Shown: in pieces, positions 6,890-12,531 of the stretch
Layout of the letters: each line of letters opens with the position of its first letter
Position numbering within the stretch: position 1 is the stretch's first letter
Assembly (NCBI GenBank): GCA_027296025.1
Contig: JAPUJU010000181.1
Span: forward strand, 1 to 12,531
Length of the DNA: 12,531 nt
Source: a bacterium
GTDB taxonomy: Bacteria; Krumholzibacteriota; Krumholzibacteriia; WVZY01
Direction of reading: 5' to 3'
The notes under the pieces: generated by a model
What the model was told of the DNA's origin: nothing
What the model saw: only the letters and a program-made list of their open reading frames with translations
The model's database searches: none
Made by a program: the position numbers and the translations under genes

Positions 6890-7597
6890 TTAACGAAGGC
6901 CGCTGAAGAGGTCGCCCAATGGAGGATCGTGTTCCTCGCCGAAGATCTCGAAGACCGACTGGTTTTCGATCATGTTCTTGATGCCGGACTTCAGGATTGT
7001 TTCCACAAAAGTAACGTAGCAATCGAGCGCCGCTTTCATCTGCTTGATATCGACGTCATCGACATCGATAACGCAATCAATCTCCTCGGCTGTCGATGAG
7101 CTCAGTCGGAAGTGCGGACTCGTCATCGCGTGTACCTCGGTGAGCGTGACAAACGCGAGCCGCTTCAACCAGGAGACTTTTTCCGCCAGCTCGACGTACA
7201 CGCGCTTGACAACGGCGTGAGTGACCAGGTGATCGTGAAAGCCGCTGATGCCATGCACCGGGTATGTAACCACGACGTCCGGCTGAACTCGCTCGATCTC
7301 CTCGCGTACCACATTCTCGATGTCTCGCGGATCCATTACCTTCAGACCGCTGTCCGGGAGATCGAGGATGGTCATCCCGGTCAGGTCGAGGACACGCGCA
7401 ACATCCTGCATCTCTTCGAAACGGACATCTCCCATCTGATCCACGCTGTATCCGAGCCGATGCCGCTGCTTGGTCGCGCCTCCGCGTGTCAGCGTGAGCA
7501 AATAGACCTCGTGCCCGTCGCGGCGCTGCTTGTTCATGACGTGCGCCGGTCCAAACGATTCGTCATCGGGATGCGGGTAGATGTACAGAACTCTCAC
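6890..7597 (-). CDS. PIG-L family deacetylase (LmbE-like zinc hydrolase)
   Basis: 235 residues, typical family length. The protein opens with a beta strand and the zinc motif HPDDE (9-13; His9 and Asp12 as metal ligands, Asp11 likely general base). The downstream histidine motif is FHDHLVTH (120-127), where His121 and His123 replace the more usual HPDH. The family removes acetyl groups from N-acetylglucosamine derivatives and related N-acyl compounds. The BshB and MshB enzymes of bacillithiol and mycothiol synthesis belong here, but nothing in the window supports a specific thiol pathway (no glycosyltransferase or cysteine ligase of BshA/BshC type). The start is a GTG at 7597 with AAGGTGA a few bases upstream. 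It lies 20 bp after the aldehyde dehydrogenase stop, so it is the third gene of that operon. The substrate is unknown. Confidence 0.9.
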   Translation of the reverse strand: MRVLYIYPHPDDESFGPAHVMNKQRRDGHEVYLLTLTRGGATKQRHRLGYSVDQMGDVRFEEMQDVARVLDLTGMTILDLPDSGLKVMDPRDIENVVREEIERVQPDVVVTYPVHGISGFHDHLVTHAVVKRVYVELAEKVSWLKRLAFVTLTEVHAMTSPHFRLSSSTAEEIDCVIDVDDVDIKQMKAALDCYVTFVETILKSGIKNMIENQSVFEIFGEEHDPPLGDLFSGLR

Positions 7598-7617
7598 GTG
7601 TGCTCACCTTCAGATCG

Positions 7618-9057
7618 TCAGAGCTCTTTGGACTTCAGAACCATCATTTTCTCGATCTGCATATCCCGCATCGTGTACGGGATTCCTCCGACCGCCAGTC
7701 CGGATTCATGCAGCCCGGCGAACGGCATCCAGTCGACTCGAAATGCAGTGTGATCGTTCACCATCACGGCGGACGCGTCGAGCCGCGAGTACGCCCGCAT
7801 GGCGGTGTCGACGTCTCTCGTGAAAACCGCCGCCTGAAACGCCAGGGGCAAGCTGTTGGCCCGGCGGATCCCTTCGTCCACATCCTCGACGGGATAAACG
7901 CAGACAACGGGCCCGAAAATCTCGAGTTGACTCACTTTTGCATCCTGAGGAGGGTCAAAAAGAACCGTGCATTCATAGCACGTCTCGGAGATGCGTTTGC
8001 CGCCTGTCAGAAGCTCCGCACCGGCGTCGACGGCCTCTTTGACCCATTCCTCCACCCTGTCCACCTCTTTCGGTCGAATCAACGGTCCGACTTCGGTGTC
8101 GGCGAGGGTCGGGTCACCGATTTTCAGCTCCCGCGCAGCGCCTACGAGACGATCTGCGACATCCCGGGCAATGGACTTGTCGGCAAACACACGCTGCACC
8201 GACACGCATACCTGGCCGGCATGATAGAAACCACCTTTTGCCATCAACGGGATCGCCGTATCAAGATCTGCATCCTTCTCCACGATGACAGGAGCAGCGC
8301 CTCCGTGCTCCAGAGCGCACCGCGAGCCGGGAGCAAGTTCCGCACGCAGCTTCCACCCAACCCGCGAACTACCGATAAACGAAAAGAAACCGACCCGGTC
8401 ATCGCTCACGAGTTCAGTTGCCACGCTCAGGTCTTTGACCACGAGGGCCTGGGCCCATTTCGAAGGCAGTCCCGCCTCGTGAAGAATTTGTACAAAGCGA
8501 AAACACGAAAGCGGCGTGTCCTCCGCCGGCTTTACAATGACCGGACAACCTGTCGCAACCGCGGGCCCCACCTGATGCACGATGAGGTTCAGGGGATGAT
8601 TGAATGCGCTGACCGCAACCACGACGCCAATCGGTTCTCTGCGCGTGAACGCGATGCGGCCGGCCGAACCCGCGTTCAGGTTCATCGGTATTTCCCGGCC
8701 ACCGTCGGTTCGCAGCACTTCGATGCAACTCTTTACACCGTCTATTGCTCTGGCTACTTCTACCTGCGAATCAACGAGCGGCTTCCCGCCCTCGCGCGCC
8801 GCTTCGACAGCGAGCTCCTCCGCGCGAGAGGTCATAATATCGGCCGCCTTGTCGAGGACGGCAATACGCTCGGCGCTAGGAAGCCACGCGTCGCGGTCCC
8901 GAAAAAGTTCGAATGCCGTTGTCAGGGCCGTATCGACCGAGCCGGAATCAGCTGCAACCACCGACCCGATTACGGAACGATCCCAGGGCGCCCGCACCTC
9001 GAGCGTGCCCGCATTCGTATTCGCTCCGGGCACTAGCATTTGAAAATCTTGTGTCAT
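7618..9057 (-). CDS. NAD(P)-dependent aldehyde dehydrogenase
   Basis: 479 residues. Full ALDH superfamily layout: cofactor-binding AFNHP with catalytic-site Asn153, KPAED with Lys176, catalytic Glu250 in LEHGG (most family members have ELGG, here His follows the Glu), and nucleophile Cys284 in GQVCVSVQRVF. The C-terminal EIFGPVVCV and the dimer/substrate region ending SGLAVGGIPYTMRDM are also present. It oxidises an aldehyde to the acid or CoA ester; the specific substrate cannot be assigned. The ATG at 9057 is preceded by GGAGG at 9 bases, preferred over the in-frame GTG at 9078, which overlaps the ribosome-binding region. It lies 31 bp after the ThDP enzyme and 20 bp before the PIG-L gene, so all three are likely co-transcribed. 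A plausible but unproven link is that the ThDP enzyme makes or uses the aldehyde this protein oxidises. Confidence 0.93.
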   Translation of the reverse strand: MTQDFQMLVPGANTNAGTLEVRAPWDRSVIGSVVAADSGSVDTALTTAFELFRDRDAWLPSAERIAVLDKAADIMTSRAEELAVEAAREGGKPLVDSQVEVARAIDGVKSCIEVLRTDGGREIPMNLNAGSAGRIAFTRREPIGVVVAVSAFNHPLNLIVHQVGPAVATGCPVIVKPAEDTPLSCFRFVQILHEAGLPSKWAQALVVKDLSVATELVSDDRVGFFSFIGSSRVGWKLRAELAPGSRCALEHGGAAPVIVEKDADLDTAIPLMAKGGFYHAGQVCVSVQRVFADKSIARDVADRLVGAARELKIGDPTLADTEVGPLIRPKEVDRVEEWVKEAVDAGAELLTGGKRISETCYECTVLFDPPQDAKVSQLEIFGPVVCVYPVEDVDEGIRRANSLPLAFQAAVFTRDVDTAMRAYSRLDASAVMVNDHTAFRVDWMPFAGLHESGLAVGGIPYTMRDMQIEKMMVLKSKEL

Positions 9058-9066
9058 TGCTGTTCG

Positions 9067-9071
9067 CCTCC
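9067..9071 (-). promoter_or_regulatory. Ribosome binding site of the aldehyde dehydrogenase gene
   Basis: GGAGG lies 9 bases upstream of the ATG at 9057 and inside the longer GTG-started reading frame, which supports the shorter protein. Confidence 0.65.
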
Positions 9072-9088
9072 ATTCCACCGATGGACGA

Positions 9089-10729
9089 TCATATCTTGCT
9101 GCTTCGCTCTTTGATCTCGTGATTCAGAATGCGGTCGTTGTCCGAGTAGTCTACGGGTACGTCGACGACGTGCACACCTTTGCCCAGGTAGCAGTCTTCG
9201 AGGAGCGGCAGAAGATCCTCCGTTCGTTCTATCCGGTGACCGTGTGCGCCATAGGCTTCCGCGTATTTCACGAAGTCCGGGTTCTTCAGGTCGAGCCCGA
9301 AGCATTCGAACCCCATCTGCGCCTGCTTCCATTTGATCATTCCGTACGCATCGTCGCGAATAATCATGACAACAAGATCCATTCCGTAGCGCACCGCCGT
9401 CTCAAGCTCCTGCGAGTTCATCATGAACCCGCCGTCACCGCAGATCGCCATGACACGCCGTTCCGGATGAACGACCTGCGCAACCATCGCCGACGGCAGC
9501 CCCGCGCCCATCGTTGCCAGCGCGTTGTCCAGCAGAACGGTGTTGGGCTCGTAGGCCTTGTAATTACGGGCGAACCAGATCTTATAGACGCCGTTGTCGA
9601 GTGCGATAATCCCGTCCGACGGCATGGCGCGCCGCACGTCGGCGACGAGACGTTGCGGGTAGATCGGAAAACGCGGATCATCGGCACCTTCCTGAGTATG
9701 CTCCTCGACGTATTCCCGAACTTTCATGAAGTACGAGAAGTCCCAGTTCTCCTGGACGTGAATCCGCTCGCTCAATTGCCATATCGTGTTGGCGATATCA
9801 CCGACCGCGGAGACCTGCGGAAAATAAACCGGATCGACGGACGCCGAGAGAAAATTGACGTGAACAACGGTGACCCCGCCAGGATGCATAAAGAACGGGG
9901 GCTTCTCGACGACGTCGTGGCCAACGTTGATAATGACGTCTGCGTGATCGATCGCACGGTGAACGAAATCGCCGTCGGAGAGCGTCGCATTCCCTATGTG
10001 AAGCGGATCGCGCTCGTCAATGACGCCCTTTCCCATTTGAGTGGTAAAAAACGGGATTCCCGTCTTGTCGATAAATCGCCGCAGCATTTTTGACGTTGTT
10101 TTTCGGTTTGCCGCGGCACCGACGAGAAGCAGGGGATGTTTCGCGTTCTCAATAGTTTCGACCGCTCTGGCTATCGCTTTCTCCTCGGCCACAGGACGTC
10201 GAACGAACGTCCGCGGAATCAGGGCTGCAGTCGTTTCTTCCGCAGCAACATCTTCCGGCAACTCGAGATGCGCGGCCCCGGGCCGCTCGCGCTCCATCAG
10301 CCGAAAGGATTCGCGCACGTGCGCAGGAATGTTGTCAGCACCGACAATCTGAAACGTGTATTTGGTCAGGGACCGCATCATATCGACAACGTCGACGATC
10401 TGGAACTGCCCCTGCTTGCTGCTCTTCACCGGTTTCTGTCCGGTGATCATGAGCATCGGCATCGCGCCAAGCTGCGCGTAGGCTGCGGCCGTCACGAGGT
10501 TGGTCGCGCCGGGTCCCAGCGTCGACATGCAAACGCCGGCCCGGCCGGTCAGGCGCCCGTACGTCGCGGCCATGAATCCGGCCGCCTGCTCGTGGCGGGT
10601 GAGCACAAGCTTGATGCTGGATTTACGAATTGATTCGAGAAAATCGAGGTTTTCTTCTCCTGGGATCCCGAAAATATGTGCAACGCCCTCGGCTTCGAGT
10701 GCTTTCACGAATAGATCTGAGGCTTTCAT
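9089..10729 (-). CDS. Acetolactate synthase large-subunit-like thiamine diphosphate enzyme
   Basis: 546 residues with the three-domain ThDP enzyme layout. The N-terminal PYR domain holds the catalytic glutamate in TRHEQAAGFMA (Glu47) and the LGPGATN motif (71-77). A central domain (about 190-330) contains GKGVIDERDPLHIGN. The C-terminal PP domain carries GDGGFMMN (431-438) and RDDAYGM, the metal/ThDP-binding motif with Asp where many relatives have Asn. It resembles IlvB-type proteins that have no ilvN/ilvH small subunit; none is encoded nearby, and the other branched-chain genes are absent. A role in valine synthesis is therefore unlikely, and a catabolic carboligase or decarboxylase is more probable. 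The ATG is preceded by GGAG 4 bases upstream. It is first in a block with the aldehyde dehydrogenase (31 bp) and PIG-L genes. Product identity is only at family level. Confidence 0.9.
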   Translation of the reverse strand: MKASDLFVKALEAEGVAHIFGIPGEENLDFLESIRKSSIKLVLTRHEQAAGFMAATYGRLTGRAGVCMSTLGPGATNLVTAAAYAQLGAMPMLMITGQKPVKSSKQGQFQIVDVVDMMRSLTKYTFQIVGADNIPAHVRESFRLMERERPGAAHLELPEDVAAEETTAALIPRTFVRRPVAEEKAIARAVETIENAKHPLLLVGAAANRKTTSKMLRRFIDKTGIPFFTTQMGKGVIDERDPLHIGNATLSDGDFVHRAIDHADVIINVGHDVVEKPPFFMHPGGVTVVHVNFLSASVDPVYFPQVSAVGDIANTIWQLSERIHVQENWDFSYFMKVREYVEEHTQEGADDPRFPIYPQRLVADVRRAMPSDGIIALDNGVYKIWFARNYKAYEPNTVLLDNALATMGAGLPSAMVAQVVHPERRVMAICGDGGFMMNSQELETAVRYGMDLVVMIIRDDAYGMIKWKQAQMGFECFGLDLKNPDFVKYAEAYGAHGHRIERTEDLLPLLEDCYLGKGVHVVDVPVDYSDNDRILNHEIKERSSKI

Positions 10730-10813
10730 GATTCTCCATCGGTTAGGTTTCGCCCCTTTCCCATGACGGCGAGCCGGAGGCAGATGTTGTCGAAAGAGCG
10801 TGGGCAGGTGTCC

Positions 10814-10819
10814 ATTCTA
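10814..10819 (-). promoter_or_regulatory. Possible -10 box (TAGAAT) before the ThDP enzyme operon
   Basis: TAGAAT (one mismatch) lies in the 121 bp gap between proC and the ThDP enzyme gene, about 85 bases before the start codon. There is no good -35 box; TGGCAC sits at 17 bp spacing but matches poorly, and no sigma-54 GC element follows it. The rest of the gap shows no gene or clear hairpin. Confidence 0.25.
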
Positions 10820-10850
10820 GTTCGAAAACCCTTGGAGTGCCACTGCTTCC

Positions 10851-11675
10851 TTATCCGTCTGTGTCTTCGTGCTCGTAAAGCCCCGCCGCTTTCCTCGCCG
10901 AAGATACAATTCCCTTTATCATTGCAGAGCTGAATCCCGCGTGCTCCATCTGATTCAAGCCGATGATGGTGCATCCTCTCGGCGTCGTCACGCGGTCGAT
11001 CTCGCGCTCGGGATGGTTCTCACTATCGAGCAGGAGCGCGGCGGCACCCTTCGCGGTCTGCGCGGCGATGGTCAGCGCTGCTTCGGCGTGAAAACCAATC
11101 TCGATCCCGCCCTGCGACGCGGAACGAACCGCCCTCAGGAAAAAGGCAACGCCACACGCGCCGAGCGCCGTCGCGGCAATCATCTGCTCCTCATCGATAA
11201 CAAGGGTCCGGCCGACGGCGCCGAAAATCTCTTCAGCCGCCACAAGGGCATCCTCTGAGGAAGGACCCGCCGCGAGACATGTCATCGACTCCCCGATGCT
11301 GATCGCCGTATTGGGCATCGCACGAACCACCGTGATTGTTTTTCCTACCCGGTCGAGAATCTGTGAGACGCTCACGCCAGATACAACCGAGATGACCGTG
11401 TGCTTTTTCGTGTCCAGGTCCGGGGCGATCTCTTCCAGCAGGTTGTCGATCTGCTGCGGCTCTACCGAGATGATGACGATCCGCGCTGTTTTCACCGCCT
11501 TGCGATTGTCTTCTCCCACGACGAACCCCTGCTCGCGGAACGACTCGAGCAGCTGGGCCTTGCGCCGGGTCAGCGTTATGGAGGCCGGCTCGACCCCCGA
11601 CCGCACGAGGCCTGCCGCAATGGACGAACCGATGTTTCCTGCACCAAGTATGGCAATTTGTTTCGAAGTATTCAT
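10851..11675 (-). CDS. proC: Pyrroline-5-carboxylate reductase ProC
   Basis: 274 residues, the usual length. It catalyses the last step of proline synthesis, reducing 1-pyrroline-5-carboxylate with NAD(P)H. The Rossmann motif GAGNIG is at 11-16, the nucleotide-binding loop TRRKA at 36-40, and the conserved RAMPNTA at 118-124. The substrate-site region has LGACGVAFF (171-179) where many enzymes have GSGPAY, and TPRGCTIIGL (231-240) where many have SPGGTTIAGL. This variant pattern is consistent with Bacteroidota-like relatives. The ATG at 11675 has AAGGAG (11685-11690) 9 bases upstream; the longer in-frame extension to 11750 overlaps the end of the potassium channel gene and adds no family sequence. 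The channel gene ends 37 bp upstream, so co-transcription is possible. Confidence 0.94.
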   Translation of the reverse strand: MNTSKQIAILGAGNIGSSIAAGLVRSGVEPASITLTRRKAQLLESFREQGFVVGEDNRKAVKTARIVIISVEPQQIDNLLEEIAPDLDTKKHTVISVVSGVSVSQILDRVGKTITVVRAMPNTAISIGESMTCLAAGPSSEDALVAAEEIFGAVGRTLVIDEEQMIAATALGACGVAFFLRAVRSASQGGIEIGFHAEAALTIAAQTAKGAAALLLDSENHPEREIDRVTTPRGCTIIGLNQMEHAGFSSAMIKGIVSSARKAAGLYEHEDTDG

Positions 11676-11684
11676 ACCCGCGTT

Positions 11685-11690
11685 CTCCTT
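11685..11690 (-). promoter_or_regulatory. Ribosome binding site of proC
   Basis: AAGGAG lies 9 bases upstream of the ATG at 11675 and fixes the proC start, ruling out the 25-residue N-terminal extension. Confidence 0.7.
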
Positions 11691-11712
11691 TTCGAATACG
11701 GGATCGTTCACG

Positions 11713-12507
11713 CTACAAACTCTCACCGCAATGCTTGCAGAACTTCGCATCCACTTCGTGTCCCTCTCTGCTGCACGATGGGCACGCCTGGGTGGATATG
11801 GGAGCCTCTACGCGACGCATCTCGGCCGCGATGATACCGGTCGGAACAGCAATGATGCTGAAACCGATGATCATGATGATCGCCGCGACCGTTTGACCCA
11901 CCGGTGTTTTCGGTGAGAGGTCACCATACCCCACGGTCGTCATCGTGACAATCGCCCAGTAAATACTCTTTGGAATGCTTGTGAAACCGTTTTCCGACCC
12001 TTCTATTACGTAAATAAGCGAACCCGATATGATCACGAGCGTAATTACAACGATCAGGAACACGGTGATCTTTCGCCCACTCGCGCGCAGTGCGTGGAGC
12101 AGTACATTGGCTTCGCTTACGTATTGAACAAGTTTCAGCACGCGAAAAATGCGAAGGACGCGGAGAATACGAATAACGAGGAGGAATTCGGTGCCGGGAA
12201 ACAGAAGCCCAAGATATGTCGGTATGACGGCGAGCAGGTCAACTATACCGAAGAAACTGGTTGCGTACGCGAGGGGTCGTGTCACGGACACGAGACGCAG
12301 AATGTATTCAATCGTAAAGAGAATCGTGAAAATCCACTCAAGGACACCCAGCACATCGCCGTAGCGGGCACGAATCGGCGCTATGCTGTCGAGCATGACC
12401 GCGATCACGCTGACGATAATGCAGATAATCAGGATGACATCAAACATCTTGCCCGCGCGTGTGTCCGCTTCAAAGATGATCTCGTGAGTTCGGTGCCTGA
12501 GGTTCAC
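11713..12507 (-). CDS. Voltage-gated potassium channel (Kv type) with C-terminal zinc ribbon
   Basis: 264 residues. Six membrane helices of the Kv family: S1 about 22-40, S2 about 55-72 (with Glu67 and Arg71), S3 about 84-100 (Asp90), and S4 about 108-126, which carries a basic residue at every third position (Arg113, 116, 119, 122 and Lys125). S5 is about 147-168, then the pore helix and the filter TMTTVGYGD (188-196), and S6 about 205-228. These are the features of a voltage-sensing, K+-selective tetramer like archaeal KvAP. After S6 a short linker leads to a zinc ribbon with CPSC (242, 245) and CKHC (257, 260), presumably cytoplasmic. The start is a GTG at 12507 preceded by AAGGAAG; MNLRHRTHEIIFEADT is a normal family beginning. 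proC follows after 37 bp. Whether the zinc ribbon senses metal or redox state or binds a partner is unknown. Confidence 0.93.
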   Translation of the reverse strand: MNLRHRTHEIIFEADTRAGKMFDVILIICIIVSVIAVMLDSIAPIRARYGDVLGVLEWIFTILFTIEYILRLVSVTRPLAYATSFFGIVDLLAVIPTYLGLLFPGTEFLLVIRILRVLRIFRVLKLVQYVSEANVLLHALRASGRKITVFLIVVITLVIISGSLIYVIEGSENGFTSIPKSIYWAIVTMTTVGYGDLSPKTPVGQTVAAIIMIIGFSIIAVPTGIIAAEMRRVEAPISTQACPSCSREGHEVDAKFCKHCGESL

Positions 12508-12531
12508 GCTACGTCTTCCTTTCCCGTCCTC

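Noticed and set aside
6890..7597. Calling the PIG-L gene bshB (bacillithiol synthesis)
   Set aside because: The second motif is FHDH rather than the usual HPDH, and no BshA or BshC gene is in the window.
7600..9036. 478-codon open frame on the plus strand opposite the aldehyde dehydrogenase
   Set aside because: It is the mirror of the real gene: no recognisable domains, unusual R/H-rich composition, and the minus-strand frame has all ALDH motifs.
9119..10093. 324-codon open frame on the plus strand opposite the ThDP enzyme
   Set aside because: Antisense shadow with no recognisable motifs.
10825..10840. Sigma-54 promoter before the ThDP operon (TGGCAC)
   Set aside because: The required GC element (TTGC) is not found at the right distance.
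11676..11750. Longer proC starting inside the potassium channel gene
   Set aside because: The extra 25 residues are outside the Rossmann fold and overlap the channel's zinc ribbon codons; AAGGAG supports the ATG at 11675.

Overview
All genes in this 12.5 kb window lie on the minus strand, so transcription runs from high to low coordinates. The proteins point to a Gram-negative bacterium: MsrB carries an export signal, and there is a TrkA/TrkH potassium uptake pair. The pyrroline-5-carboxylate reductase has the variant C-terminal motif TPRGCT and GACGVAF in place of SPGGTT and GSGPAY, a pattern I associate with Bacteroidota and related FCB-group lineages. The lineage call is an inference from memory and is weak. 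There are no tRNA or rRNA genes, CRISPR arrays, insertion sequences or phage genes that I can support.

In transcription order, the window starts with a complete voltage-gated potassium channel (Kv type) that has an added C-terminal zinc ribbon, followed by proC. After a 121 bp gap comes a tight three-gene block: an acetolactate-synthase-like thiamine diphosphate (ThDP) enzyme, an aldehyde dehydrogenase and a PIG-L family deacetylase (gaps of 31 and 20 bp). Its substrates cannot be read from the sequence.

A second compact block follows. It holds a glutamate-cysteine-ligase-family enzyme fused to two CBS domains, a succinylglutamate desuccinylase/aspartoacylase-type zinc hydrolase that overlaps it by ATGA, and, 2 bp further on, a CPBP (CAAX-like) membrane protease gene broken by two small indels. 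This ligase-hydrolase-protease set is the most interesting uncharacterised association here.

Next comes an exported MsrB methionine sulfoxide reductase with its own -10 box and a strong hairpin after its stop. Past the hairpin lies the last quarter or so of an NAD-type malic enzyme, itself frameshifted: a clear gene remnant. The window ends with trkA and the first 116 codons of trkH.

Functional themes are potassium homeostasis at both ends (Kv channel, TrkAH), redox and amino-acid metabolism in the middle (ProC, MsrB, GCL-like ligase), and a decayed zone at about 1.76-3.69 kb where two genes are broken and MsrB between them is intact. Three frame disruptions within about 1.7 kb could be real decay or indel errors in the assembly; raw reads would decide.
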